DNA of 64,000 nucleotides from Neolentinus lepideus HHB14362 ss-1 (GCA_001632425.1 KV425586.1:186001-250000), one strand, 5' to 3'; numbered from the stretch's first letter, positions 1-11,669 are shown. The notes: generated by a model not told the origin, from the letters alone. Numbers and translations: made by a program.

Positions 1-153
1 GTTCCACGCATGGCACACAAGTCTGAGTTGTGCCCACTTGTAAGACCAGCCACGACGAAGGGGATCGATGGTGTTGACAGCGACATGATAGAGAAAGATT
101 TCGGACAGCGTTTCGGCTGGAATACTGCTAATGGTTGCCATAGTTGTCGACAT
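1..153 (-). CDS. F-box protein, N-terminal part (runs off the window)
   Basis: The minus strand opens at an ATG at 153-151 and stays open to the window edge. After a short leader it reads SIPAETLSEIFLYHVAV, then WSYKWAQLRLVCHAWN. This is the usual F-box pattern: Pro-x-Glu-x-Leu-x-Glu-Ile-Phe, a variable spacer, and a Val-Cys-x-x-Trp end. An F-box binds Skp1 and links a target-recognition domain to an SCF ubiquitin ligase. Only about 51 residues are visible, so the substrate domain and the integrity of the gene cannot be judged. It resembles the other F-box genes here in architecture, but its N-terminus is not a close copy of any of them. A second in-frame ATG lies four codons downstream and could also be the start. 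Confidence 0.65.
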   Translation of the reverse strand, partial: MSTTMATISSIPAETLSEIFLYHVAVNTIDPLRRGWSYKWAQLRLVCHAWN

Positions 154-357
154 GTACGGGTGGGAGGGTTAGTACGGCTGGAGGTGGTTCATGTGCCACA
201 TAGTTAGTTTATTGCCACAAACGTAACACGGGGAGAACTCTTACAAGATGTGCTTGATGTCGAGAAGGAAACGGACTCTTCTGAGAATGTACGATGTTCG
301 CTTTGGGGGAAGAAGTGCTTTGGGCAAGTCCAAGTGGCTGTAAGGGCAATATAATAA

Positions 358-3300
358 GGAGATCACGTGTTGAAGTTCGGTGGCTCCGGCTCTATTTGGT
401 TTCATCTCCATTGTCCTTTGTCCTTTGCCACAAGTCACATGGACAAAGAACTTTCTTCGCTTGGAGGGGACTGCCTGCCAGTATAATTGCCGTGATAGGC
501 ACCCCTCAATTGACCAGCTTGGTAGCAATATCTAAAGCGAAGTGTTTCGCAAGTCCATGTCACTCTGCACGGTGGATGCCTCATCGACATTACTTATGCG
601 AATCAATTTTGAGTTGGGTTGGTTGATTGCTGCTTCCGGGAATACCAGACCATTTGTCTTGGTTGCAACGGACGCACTGAAGAAACGATGTGTATTAATG
701 GCACTAGCTATGAAGTACGGAACAGTACGAGTAGAGAAGTCTGATTCACAAGTTACATCTTGTTGCCCGAGTCGAGTCGATTTCGTACGCACAGCTCATT
801 CCCGCAGATGCTCTCAAAATCATCATGTCAGGGATATAATTTTGCAGAGATATATTTTCTGGATAGCTAGCATGAACGGAGAAGCCTCAGGCTGGTGAAG
901 GGCACATGAATGGCTTATAAACAGAATATGAATGTCGAGCGATTTATGGCGACGAGTAGTAGGAAGATCTGCTACAATGCGTGTAACGGGCACGGTTGTT
1001 GCGAGACCGAGCCCGGCACCTAATAGAACATAACGAGACTGAAAGAGACTCGCAACGGACTGAGAGAGCAAGAAAGGCGTCGATTACTGGCGTTTGGCAA
1101 GACAAAGAGCTACTAACTACAGTGTGACGACGAACTAGACTACGTTACGTAAGCATGTATGGCCTTGGACATTACAATGCGTCGGCAGACGCCGCAACTC
1201 TGCATACTGCAGTCCTGAACCCGCCACCCATGTCCATTACCCTGCAGCCCCATGAGTGAAGCATGTTGGGCACACGACTATCGGAGGAGGTTGAATGTGG
1301 AGGCAGGGCAGCGTACGTTTGGGAGTGCGACGAAAGGTGAAGGACAACTCAGGCTCAAACCCTCAATGTGATTCTAATCTGATAGAACGCACTGCAGGAA
1401 TCTATACGTTCGCCATAGTCAAACCCAATACCCATATCTTATCCATCAATCTGAAACATTTCGATCTGTCCTCTTTACCCCGCCATCTCTTTATCCCTCA
1501 TCCTCTGCTCCTCGCACAATCTCAATGACCGTCTCGTCTGCAAGCCTACCACCACTGATAGGGTTTATATCGCGATGATTGGGCTGATATCTTCTGTCGA
1601 TGGAACTGGGCGCCGCCATAGTCTGGCTTAGTGGCACTCACCGGATCACTTTCGATGCTTCCAATTTTCCCGTTGTTCCTGTCATCTTCAAGACCACCAA
1701 GTCATTGCAAATGACTTCATTCATGAATTAATTCTACAGATCAATGGATGCTTTGCGCAGATCCGCCGCGCTGTGAACAGTAAGCTTTTGATGTGTTTTT
1801 CCGACTGGAGATGCTGACAAAACCTTAGCAGGACGCTAAGGAAGTCTTCCTCGGAGCTGTCAAGCCGTTTTATTTGGAGCCTCAAGTCGTTTAAGGTGAG
1901 CCTCTTCATCAGAGAAAACCGCGGTCCCGCTAATGAATAGGTCATGCTCCAATGGATTAAGCCGGCGAGGCTCCGATTCGATCACACACTCTCAGGAGTG
2001 CTAGGCAATCTCTCGAATCTCCAGATGATCGATCGGCATTAGCATGGTCCCCAGTTTATCTGCTACAGTCTCGAGAAAGCCGCCTTCTTTGCCGACGCGG
2101 TAGTCTTGCAGCACCAGTTGAAGCTGCCGTTCTGAACAAGTGGAGCTCGTGCTATCATCCACAATGATGCGGATGGACTTCAAGCTCTCCTGGTACACAG
2201 CGCACTGCGTGAACTCGCCTAAGGCCGCCCATCTGTTCAAGCTGGGACTAATAGCCATGAAGATGTCCCCTACCTCGTCGACGGTAGTGCATCGTATCTT
2301 GAGCTCCAGCGACTTGACCACAGGTATGTTTAGCCAATAGAAGAGTGCAGCGCCGACGCCGCTAATGATGTACAGCTCCAGATGTTGCAAATTCGGGAGG
2401 CCTACGTTTCTGGCCACCGGATTTCCCCACACCGGTATGTCAAGTACCAGGTACTCGAGACTCGGAGTCGCTTCTAGGGACTATTGCACATCTTTAGGGA
2501 ACACGAGCGGGCCTCCATACATGTGTAAATTCTCAAGACGAGGTGACAAGATGGATCAGATAGAGGGGTGTTGTATGTCGATGATGGAGAGGGTTATGAG
2601 CAATGGTACAATGAATGGACATCTTCCACCCTCGAGTATTATCCTATCAATCGCCATAGGGCTCCGGAGAACGAGGGAGTCGACGCTATCCAACGCGATC
2701 ATCCACGGTGTTACTTCTTCGTCCCACAGATCCATCCATAGATCGGCAGACAACATGATATTTTGAGACCTCTTCCGGAGGATGGTGAGTAGCTCGTTAT
2801 TTACGCTGTATTTTCGTGCTAGCTCAAGTCGCGTGGTAGGCCTCTTTGCCTTCTTCAGTAGGAAATCAGTCGCTTCCGGGTTGACAGGCACGATGTCATT
2901 CCAGATAGCGGTATTATTATCCATGATCTGTTGCCATAGGCTGCAGACATGGCCGATCTTCATCCACGACAACGGATGACATTCACCTTCCGCCCATGCG
3001 TTCTTCATGGCCAACACCAAAATCTCATTCAATAATTTGAAAGGGAGTTTGAAAATCGTGGCTATGGTAGTAGAGATGCTCATGATGTCGCTTGTTTGTG
3101 CCAGTCAGCTATGTCCGGCAGGAAGATCAGTCAAGAGTAAATGTGGCAGGTGGCACGACCAGTGAGCTGAATTGGATAACCCACCTTGACGCAGGTAGTT
3201 TCTCTGTCTCAAAATTTTTCACCTTGGCTCAACAGCAATAGATAAGGGAGGATAGCGGGTCTTGAGTAAGTGGAAGACAAAAGGACGAGGTGTTCGTCGA

Positions 3301-3620
3301 ATATGCCACGGTAAGGTCTTGTACAAGACGGGTGTTGACCGCAGAAAGCAGTTGACCTTTACGTCGAATAGGACGAATTGAGCTCCAAAACTAGAAAACG
3401 ACGATACGTCGGTGTCGCAGAGCAGAAACGGGACATTTCACGTTGGTTTGATGTGGTTATTTGGTTGCAGCCACATTCGCACGCCTCTCCTTTGTCCTAA
3501 TCTTGTTGCATGAATATTATTATCGCTCAATGTGTATAAACGTTGCAAATATTCTGGATGAATTTTATGACAAACCAAGTTAATTCTTTACCGGCACCAT
3601 ATAGTGTTAGTTCTGTTGAG
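358..3620. repeat. Direct segmental duplication, copy A
   Basis: This block matches 15168-18545 in the same orientation over its whole length, with small indels. The match covers the non-coding lead-in, a dead F-box gene on the minus strand and the F-box promoter side, ending near the shared sequence ACCATATAGTGT. Edges were set by eye and are good to some tens of bases. Copy A carries the decayed version of the F-box gene; copy B carries the open one. Confidence 0.8.
1722..3083 (-). pseudogene. F-box/LRR-like gene, decayed copy of the gene at 16634-17992
   Basis: The start (ATG at 3083) and the F-box are preserved: LPFKLLNEILVLAMKNA, then LSWMKIGHVCSLWQQIMD. The frame closes after about 175 codons (stop near 2556), reopens at 2432-2001 with WGNPVARNVGLPNLQHLELY and related LRR-like text, stops again, and a shifted remnant runs to about 1722. 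The intact paralog at 16634-17992 has 452 codons with no break. The copy also lacks a few codons relative to the paralog. Nonsense codons and a frameshift in one reading frame, with the rest of the homology uninterrupted, mark this as a pseudogene and not a gene with introns. A truncated F-box-only peptide could still be made from the first frame. Confidence 0.85.
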
Positions 3621-3870
3621 TTACACGTCTTTTGGCGAGTTATCCAAGGCTTTGGCGCTGTGACGGGCAATCATCTACGGAATGTCTATACCAATTCGTA
3701 AACAGTAGAGTCTCTTGATGCAAGAAATTTCTGACAATCTTTGTCACATTACCCCCTCAGGCGCGTGTCTCTACCAATACGACCCCTAAGAAAGACAATC
3801 CCACGAAAAAGCTGACTAAGCAGAGTGCAAGTGGGCATCATATTCTATTGATTCCGTCTACTTCGAGAGT

Positions 3871-3938
3871 TCCATATAGTGTAGTGGTTAACTCGTTTGG
3901 TTTTAGCGATGCAGGAGGTTCGACTCCGAAGGTATGCA
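3871..3938 (+). other. tRNA-like sequence (degenerate tRNA or tRNA-derived repeat)
   Basis: Contains a good A-box-like segment (TAGTGTAGTGGTTA, as in Glu/Gln/Asp tRNAs) and a perfect-looking B box (GGTTCGACTCC) about 27 nt downstream, the spacing of an intronless tRNA. A 5-bp anticodon-type stem (TCGTT/AGCGA) can be drawn, but U33 is not in place. The T stem has only two clear pairs and the acceptor stem (TCCATAT against GGTATGCA) pairs poorly. It is therefore probably a decayed tRNA or the head of a SINE-like element, not a working tRNA gene. Confidence 0.4.
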
Positions 3939-4505
3939 TATTTTTCTTTCTTTTTGTGCTTGTAACTATTGCGCCACTCCTGCCCGCCAGATGGGTATGT
4001 TTCCATTGGGTCTTGAGTTGGGTAAAAGAGTTTTATATGAGCTTTACGGTTTATCTACAAAGGGTGGTGGCCGGGAACCCCCCCCCTCCTCCGCTTCATT
4101 GACATCTGGGGTAAAATCAAAGCAAATATATTTTAATTGGGTGATGGTTGTTACTTTGGGTTTCTCGAGTTTCACTAGCTTAAAGGTATGACATGTGTCT
4201 AATGTCGAAATACAAACAGCTCAAACCTACATGTGGGTGCAACTGGACTTAGCGGCGACAGCTCTTCTCATGCAGCCAATCAGCCGCGTGCTTAGTCAGC
4301 TTTTTCGTGGGACTGTCCATCTTGGGGGTCGTATTGGACAAGATCAGGCGCGTATATGTGCTCACATGCAGCGCGCCAAGAAAATATGCATTTCCCTGGT
4401 CAAGTCTTAGTAATGACCGCATGTCCGGATTTAATGGGTGCTTATAAACTTACAAGCCAGCATCAGACGATTTGGAAGAAAATACGTAATCCCATGACCT
4501 CGCAG

Positions 4506-4514
4506 TATAAAAAG
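4506..4514 (+). promoter_or_regulatory. TATA box of the GST gene
   Basis: TATAAAAAG lies 46 nt upstream of the GST start codon at 4552. A short pyrimidine-rich stretch with CTCAAC comes just before the ATG, typical of fungal promoters and 5' leaders. Confidence 0.5.
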
Positions 4515-4551
4515 CTGCAGAACTCAACTGTGAGCGCAACTTCCCCTCAAC

Positions 4552-5615
4552 ATGTCTCATGGAAAGCAGTTCACGCTATACAGCCACAAGGTAAGTTTTC
4601 GTTCGCGTGTACGGATCAAGTGACTAAACCGGTCCTAGATTGGCCCGAACGGGTGGAAGGTTGCGTTTCTGTTTGAAGAGCTTGGTTTGACTTACGAGAC
4701 GGTGTGGCTTGAGTTCGACAAGAACCAGCAGAAACAATCGCCGCATATTGATCTAAATCCCAACGGACGCATACCTACTATAATCGATCACTAGTACGTC
4801 CTCGCAGTTCAAACTGCATGAATAGTACTACTCACCTTAGGCTCATGTACGATAGCAACAATGACTTCGTCCTTTGGGAGTCGAATGCTATTCTCCTCTA
4901 TCTAGTCGACAAGTACGACAAGGATGGAAAACTCAGACTATCCAACCCGAATGATGAAGTACGGATATCTATTTCCGCTTTAAATACCACATTGAATCTT
5001 CAATATCCACACAGTACCTGCAATTACAATGGCTATTCTTCCAAGCTTCTGGTCAAGGTCCTTACTATGGCCAGGTACGTACCATGGCCCGAAGCGAAGA
5101 TGCAATGACTTACTTCGCATCAGGCCACGCATTTTATTTCCCACCATCCTGTGAGGTGAGGAACCCCCTGGGCACGCGTGACGGAAAACAATCCTGATAA
5201 CTCTCATGTTGCAGAGTTCCAACCGCTGTAGAGCGATACCAAGACGAGACGAAACGAGTAATCAGCGTCCTGGAGTCCGTCCTGAGCAAGGAAGAATGGA
5301 TCGTCGGAGGAAAGTTTGGTCTCGCGGAGATAGTAAGTATCACGATCTCTGAAAATTACCGTGTCATGATCTGATCGTGGGGTTCCAAAGGCGTTATTCC
5401 CATGGCATGATATCGCAGAGCGTACAATCTTTCCATCAGGAACATATGACACGGCGAAGGAGGCCCCGCACGTCCGTGCATGGTATGAGCGATTGAAGGA
5501 ACGGCCTTCCATTAAAAAATGCTGGGCTGAGCGTGAAGAAAGTGTCACGGCGTTTCAGGTGATTGAAAAGGTATCGCTTGCCCACAAGAGCCTTGAGGAA
5601 GCTTCAAAGCAATAG
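4552..5615 (+). CDS. Glutathione S-transferase, Ure2p-like
   Basis: Seven exons give an unbroken 243-residue protein: 4552-4590, 4639-4793, 4856-4958, 5015-5074, 5124-5155, 5215-5332, 5391-5615. The N-terminal thioredoxin-fold domain starts MSHGKQFTLYSHK and has the cis-proline region NPNGRIPTIIDH and the glutathione-contacting ESNAI segment. The C-terminal helical domain contains QASGQGPYYGQ and ends SLEEASKQ. Family members conjugate or reduce electrophiles with glutathione in the cytosol, and fungal Ure2p-type enzymes often serve detoxification. Intron 2 needs the acceptor at 4855; the earlier AG at 4840 would create an immediate TAG. A TATA box sits 46 nt upstream. A dead relative lies on the opposite strand at 6601-7090. 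The exon model was built by hand, so single boundaries could shift. Confidence 0.88.
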
Positions 5616-6372
5616 GCCTTTATCATGAGGTTAGACAAATTCTGTCGTAGTGGGCATATACAACATACTTTCTCTGAATGAAGGCTCGTGCACTCGTGAT
5701 ACAGCTTGTGTTACAAATATTCAAGGTGCCCTAAAGATGTTCAGATTCTTGGAGGATGGGATGACTCCCTTCCCGTAAACAAGTGCTTAGACCGCTAGGG
5801 TGAACACCGAAGACATGCTGTAATTACAATACTTCTGGGTTGATCGGCTGACACACCGGCTTGATGTGGCAGGATTTTACCCTAACCTCTCAGGCCATCA
5901 CTGCTATTTAGGATCAATTGAACCTTTTCTGTATGTAGGCCGGATTCGTACGGGAAACATGGCTTTGGGCTCGCTCATCTGTTAGGTTACAAAGGGGATA
6001 ATTCACGAATTCAACTGCGATACCAGTACAAAATGCATCCGCCAGGAGAAGAGGTACAATGACTCTTTTCGCTGTATCAAGTAGACTATACTTAGTGGCT
6101 ATGAAAATAAAGATCTTCCTCATTGCAGTCGCGGGTACGAAGCTCAATGCAATCAGACGTAATAGTTGGCAAGCCAACAATTCGATCCGTGACTTGTGAC
6201 TACATCGGCGGTTCCGTGTTGTAGCGCTTGCTTGCCCACCCTGAGGCCAGCTCTTTCGACATCACGGTGCTCGTGCGAAATGCAGAGAAAGCGAAATTGC
6301 TTGAGTCTTTCGCCGTGTAGACCATCATCGTCTCGACTTCTGACTTCGACAAGCTCGAAACAGCGGCAGCTC
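5616..6372. other. Intergenic, no gene recognised
   Basis: Short frames on both strands only; nothing resembling a known family. It separates the converging ends of the intact GST and the dead GST/F-box scrap. Confidence 0.4.
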
Positions 6373-6475
6373 GTCGGATGTCGCCTTCTCCATGCTGACT
6401 GCAAGGACGAGAACGTTGCCCAATGTATCCACGGGGAAGGTCAGAGGCAGATGCGCGAGGGACGTAGATGACCAC
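6373..6475 (-). pseudogene. F-box gene scrap (N-terminus of the 574-aa type)
   Basis: Read on the minus strand, this 100-nt piece matches the first codons of the F-box genes at 22203-23927 and 61405-63132. It has IYVPRASAS in place of IYTNRASAS. After a one-base shift in a CCCC run it has VDTLGNVLVLAVSMEKA in place of LEILDSILVLAVDAEK. The rest of the gene is missing. It lies directly behind the dead GST, so the two relics appear to have been joined by rearrangement. Confidence 0.5.
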
Positions 6476-6600
6476 AGTATTCTGGGATGAACGTTTGGGC
6501 TGATGGAAGCCGTACTTGATAGGATGTGCGATCAAAACACGAGCAGCCTGAACATAGAAACTGTAAGATGCTTTCCGCCTGCTAGCAAAGAGATGCTCAC

Positions 6601-7090
6601 CTCTCCAAAGTATGGCCCCTGTCCTGACGCCTGAAATAGCAGCTACTGTAATTGACGATACTGGACATTTCTTATTAGCGACGAATCACAGGTGGATACC
6701 GCCGTCACGTACATAGCCACTAGGGTCTCTGAATTCCAGGTTCCCTTCCTTGTCGTATTTGTCCATGATATACAACAGAATTGCGCAAGACTCCCACAAG
6801 ACGAAGCCGTTGCTGTGCAATCATCGTCGACGTCCCATCCTTTCATATGTGGGAACCAAAAGAAAAACGGCTTACAAGTGCTCGGCAATGGCTGAGATAC
6901 GTCCGTTCGGGTGAAGTTCCAGAAATTTCGGCTCCTTCTGTTCGCCAGCCCAAGATACACGTAAGTGGTCTCGTACGTCAGCTCGAGATCCTCTCATCGT
7001 CAGGACGCTCAGATTTACGGACTAGAAATGGTAAGATCCTCGCTGTAGCACTGTAGAACGTGAACTGCTTGCCGTCAAACACCCCGATGC
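6601..7090 (-). pseudogene. Glutathione S-transferase relic
   Basis: Recognisable exons of a gene related to the intact GST at 4552-5615 appear in order on the minus strand. They are FDGKQFTFYSAT, then LTYETTYVYLG out of frame with EPKFLELHPNGRISAIAEH, then NGFVLWESCAILLYIMDKYD. The last is QASGQGPYFGE, preceded by a TAG (complement of 6643-6645) where the intact gene has Trp. Intron borders around the third piece are still consensus. The frameshift in the second exon, the nonsense codon and the absence of a convincing C-terminal domain make it a pseudogene. The two GSTs point toward each other, consistent with an old inverted duplication. Confidence 0.75.
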
Positions 7091-8500
7091 GGCTAGCTTG
7101 ACGCTCAACGTTGAATTGACTGGGTATATCTCCGTAGCTTCTGAATTGCCAAGTAGAACACTGGAGTGAATGAGAAAAGCAATCGTGGAGGAAGACGAAG
7201 AATGTCTTACCAAGCATTCTGGTGGCAGTCAGTAGCGGACGTTTGACACGGCCGCGCTGTCAGGATATAAGAACGTTCACAAATCCTGCGACTGAATATG
7301 ATACGTACCGCTAGCAAGGATACAACCGCACGGAGCAGGAGGCTTACCAAGCAAACTGGGCGGAAATTGGCGAGATATTTCTGGTGCATCCGGCATATGA
7401 GGACCTTCTCAAACTGGCACCACGCAGAAAACAATCTTCGCTACGTTATGTTCACGCTCGTGCGCGACGCGGGTGGTCATGCAATGATCGTGGTTCGCAC
7501 GCGTCTGCCTACCGCCTTCTCGCAATTCGGCCACGACAATCGGGTTCTGGACCTCCTCTCTCATCTCGAACATAAAGGCATTGCCTTCAGGGCCAGTAGT
7601 CGGGTTTGGGGGAATGCAGTACGTGATGTAGGGTATTTCACCGTGACCGTATCGTAGAAGCGGAGTGTGACCAGTTTGACGTTTTCCGCATCGACGCGTT
7701 CGATGAGTTTGACGTTGAACATTATCATATCATATTCTAGCTAATCTAGAAAGGCGGATATATGCTCGTCTTGGGTCGAAGCCCACGTCACATTAACACG
7801 GTATAAACTCGCCATGTACCTGGAACAAACCATGTAGCTATTTTTGTCGGTACAGCATAAATTACTTGGGCACCATATCCTGCGTTATCAAAATGGATAG
7901 GATTGAGAAATTTAGTCAGGCGAGCCAGATAATGCAGCTTTTCTCACTCACCAGAGAACTAGCCGCCCAGAACCAACTCTGGCTTCCAATAACAGTCCCT
8001 AGCAAACTCGCTCGTTATCTCACTTCATCGTTCAACACAAGGTTGCCATGTAACACCGGACATTATAGGGTGGCGGCAGTCATTTCTTGTTTGTTAGGCC
8101 ACGTCTTTGAGTTATCGAGACTCCCAACACTTCGTTCGACTACCCCAGATTTGGATCTAGACACGGAGCGCAGAGGGCCCCACTGCCATCGATGGGGACT
8201 AGTCGAACGATTCCTTCCAAGAGTTCAAAAGGTGAGCATGATGGGTGGTGGTATAGGCGTCACTAGTAGTGTCACTAGTAAAATCGACCTGAGCAGCAGC
8301 GCGTGGATACGAGAGGTTGCGGCGAATGCCGGCTGCATACGTCGAATGGGGAAATTAAAGCGGAATATTAAATAATGATCGTCAGTCGCCTCGTCGTTCT
8401 ACCCTCCATATAAGACAGTTGCTTGTCTACTAAGTCGCATTTAGGAGGCGCCGTATCAAGCCTAGTTCTACCCGTGTTTACTTTCAGGATCTCTCGTGCA
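7091..8500. other. Intergenic, no gene recognised
   Basis: A minus-strand frame from about 7722 (MFNVKLIERVDAENVKLV) is short and broken, and I cannot assign it. At 8406-8430 a TATA-like CATATAAG lies about 93 nt before the PLP-homeostasis gene, inside a 25-bp sequence that recurs inverted at 11723-11747. Confidence 0.35.
8406..8430 (+). repeat. 25-bp perfect inverted repeat, left member
   Basis: Starts CCATATAAGACAG and ends GTCTAC. It is identical to the reverse complement of 11723-11747. It overlaps the likely promoter of the PLP-homeostasis gene. Confidence 0.7.
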
Positions 8501-9522
8501 ATGCCCACTTCTGCCCTGAATCGCACCTCTGAGCGAGCTGCCGAACTTCGTGCTAACGTATCCGAAATTCGCGACCGAATCAAGCGAGCCTACGGTTCTG
8601 TGCCGAGGAGTACATCGTATAGCAGAGAACCTACGCTCGTAGCAGTGTCCAAATATAAGCCTGCTTCGGACATTGTAGGATGCTATCAGGATGGTCAACG
8701 AGATTATGGCGAGAACTATGTACATGAATTGGTAGATAAGGCCACGCAGGTGAGTTTCGTCGAATCGGCCGACATGTCAAATGGAAAGTCTGAGCATAAC
8801 TTTGAGTTACTATAATCATCATGAAATCTACTTCTATGTTCTTTGACTCTCGACAATAGCTGCCACAAGATATAAGATGGCACTTCATTGGCACGTTACA
8901 GAGTAATAAGGCGAAAATGCTTGCTAGTACGTTCCAACTTCATCGTCTTCCCTGTCCTGATCGCTCCGTTTCGAAACAATCACACCCTTATGGTCTCAGC
9001 CTAATTATTAACTTACTTCACCGCCACAGCCATCCCGAACCTCTATTCCATCCACACGCTAACGTCCTAGAAGACGGCTTCCTCTCTCAACAAGTATCTG
9101 CCAGAAACGCGCACCGACCCGCTGAACGTCTTCATCCAAGTGAACACTTCCAGCGAGGACAACAAATCTGGCCTCGCGCCCTCCCTCTTCCCTCCTTCGG
9201 AGCTCCTGGATCTTGCGAATCACGTCGTCACGGCATGCCCCCGCCTCAAACTCCTTGGGCTGATGACCATTGGTTCGCTAGCTGAGTCGTTGCATGCCAA
9301 TGAGGCCGGGAGAATATAGATTTTGAGAGGCTTGTAAGAATGAGGGATGAATTGGAAGAAAAACTTAGAGAAGGAGAGGGAGGGAAGTGGGGCGACAGAG
9401 ACGGAAGGCTTGTACTGAGTATGGGGATGTCAGCGGATTTCGAGGCGGCGATCAGGATGGGGAGTGGGATGGTTAGGGTGGGGAGCAGCGTGTTTGGAGA
9501 AAGGAGGAAGAAGGGCGAATGA
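8501..9522 (+). pseudogene. PLP homeostasis protein (YggS/PROSC family), disrupted
   Basis: Exon 1 (8501-8749) reads LVAVSKYKPASDIVGCYQDG and RDYGENYVHELVDKA; the Lys of VAVSKYK is the PLP-binding lysine of the family. Exon 2 (8860-8926) has IRWHFIGTLQSNKAKML, a family signature. Exon 3 (from 9030) has the family's RTDPLNVFIQVNTS, SGLAP and CPRLKLLGLMTIGS, and the end carries LVLSMGMSADFEAAIRMGS and VRVGSSVFGERRKKGE. Two lesions break it: TAG at 9068-9070 in SIHTLTS-stop-KTASSLNK, and a one-base shift near 9310 just before IDFERLVRMRDELEE. The family holds pyridoxal phosphate and buffers its level. It is usually single copy, so another copy would be expected elsewhere if this one is dead. Sequencing error is the main alternative. 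Confidence 0.8.
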
Positions 9523-10649
9523 GGAGCTGTGTGATAGGTTCGTGCTGGTTTCTATGTGTTTGATTTTATGTCCCTTGTATGATTGTTCTGCTCTGTGGAG
9601 ATGAATTTCCATTCCTATGTCAGTTGCAGCGTGGAGCAAGATATCCAATGACATGTCGGAACAAAATCCCTTTGAGTTGTGATCAAATTTCATACGATCA
9701 TGCTGAGCGGCTCAGATTCATGCTCAGGAGATGGGTTTTGAGAATAAACCTCCGATCCACTGTCATAGTCTCCGAATTGATATCACTGGATGAGTTCAAT
9801 GATAACCTGTCGCTCCGGCAACGCGAGTCTTGCAATGGACGTGCCACCTTGGTCTCGTATGCGAAGGTCTTTCTCGTCTCCCTCTTCGAAAGTTGTTTGT
9901 CTCGTTCTTCATCTTCAGTCTCCTTCAGTCTATGCACTTCTTATCCGCATTGTGATCCCTAGCATAATATCGACAATGGATGTATCATTATTTGGACTCG
10001 CTATTCTTTCGTATCTTTCACTGCATCTACTCAGATTACCGTTTGCACTTAGAAATTTAGCAATAATATATATAGAGCCCTCGTCCTTCTTGGTAGCCAT
10101 CGAATCTCACCTCCCGTTTGTGTCGTTCATATTGCCTCGGACCGAGATCTGCCACGGCTTGCGCGCAGATGATGGCGTGGGATCTGCCACACTGTAACTT
10201 TGTCAAACATTCTCAACCCCTGCGTCCGCCACATTCTACACCGTCTGCCACCCAGGTGGATGCATACACAGCCCAAGCTGCTCCCGACTCTGAATGTCAA
10301 ATAAACAGCTTTGTGAGCTTCCCTTTGGACTGGGAAAGAGTTATGGCTTTCAAGTACTTTCTCGGAGCCCTCTCTATTGCCTCGTATGTCGTATCTTGAA
10401 TTACTGTTCATCACTATCGTCCGCTGACGGCCATTTAGGTCGAGCTTCTACTGGAACAGTCTGAAACCTCTGGAGTTCTAACATCAGCTGAAACGATCCC
10501 TACTTCTTCGCCCAACCCAGTACCGGCTCTCGTCGGAAGGCTCCTCCTCCGACGTCTAGAGTCGATAGCCCACAAGATGGTACGGGCTGCATCATCCCGG
10601 CATTAATTATGATCTATTTTAGTTTTGCCGCGGTTCACCTCCAATAAAA
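9523..10649. other. Intergenic, no gene recognised
   Basis: AT-richer sequence with short frames on both strands and no family signature. The far end may hold the lost N-terminal half of the F-box relic that follows. Confidence 0.35.
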
Positions 10650-11669
10650 TGCGGCGACTATGGATCTCTGGAGCTCACATTCAAGATCAACCTTATTGTG
10701 CATCCGTCGCGATTACAGCTGACAGTGCTGTCACTGGTCACCATTAAGTGGTGCCCAACTGTTCCCGAGCTGATGAACATTTTACGGCAGATGAAGAACT
10801 TGAAAATCTTGGCACTGGGTATCCACATCGAAGGCTGTGACTGGGTGGATCATCGTGGCTCGATGATCGCTCTACCGGCTCTGCGCTCACTGACTCTGTC
10901 GACCTTCTGTTAAAACAAAGTGGACTGGCTTGGCCTCTTCAGCGAGGAAACTCTAGAATACATTGCGGTGAAGATAACGCCGTGTCACTACATCGAGTAC
11001 AAACTCGATGTACTGAAGGACATAATCAATTACATGAATGGAAACAACGCACTCCTGGCCTGGAAGGTCTACACGCAAGCTACCGGAACCATTCACTGCA
11101 TGCTGACGCCCGATACACACAGAATGATGTGCCTTACACACAGCAAGGGTGTGCAGCTGTTCTTTGAGGGTTTCACTCAGGAGGAGGAGGATCTCGTCCT
11201 AAACGCACTCCGTTTATACGTTGCGCCGTATACACCTGACATCAAGCACTTGGCCATTCACGACGGGAGAGATGATACAAGACAGGTCACTCTGGATTGG
11301 GAATGATCTATCCACCATCGAGTGCCTTGAGCTGTCGGGGATCGTAATGCACCCTTCCGGACAGGGCTCCACGTCCTCGATACGCTACAGACGATCTGAA
11401 TGACCTTGTTGCCTGCGCTCCAGGCAGTGATACTACAACGCCTTTGATTTCGACGGACGTCAAGGTTGGACTACACGGCTGAAGGAAGCGGCTTCATCAA
11501 GAGGTTCCTGTAGCCCTATCAGCACGGCGAGAATTCGCCAGAACTTATAAGACTTACTATTCGAGAAGGTGTCAATATCTTCCATGAAGATACTGAAATT
11601 CTCAAAAGAGTATTCGCGACCGAGGAACAGAAGTCGATTGGCACGGATCGGTCACGCGATGCGACTTGA
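10650..11669 (+). pseudogene. F-box/LRR-like gene relic (C-terminal two thirds)
   Basis: Frames at 10698-10913 and 10920-11306, separated by stop codons, give LRR-like text (NLKILALGIHIEG, LPALRSLTLSTF, DIKHLAIHDGRDD). A third piece, 11515-11669, reads PYQHGENSPELIRLTIREGV then NIFHEDTEILKRVF. That matches PYQRRHTTKHIIKLTVMDGI of the gene at 37304-39058 and PYQRRIDYMIKSLTITKGI of the gene at 25752-27596. No F-box or start was found upstream. Several stops and frame changes show it is dead. Confidence 0.7.
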
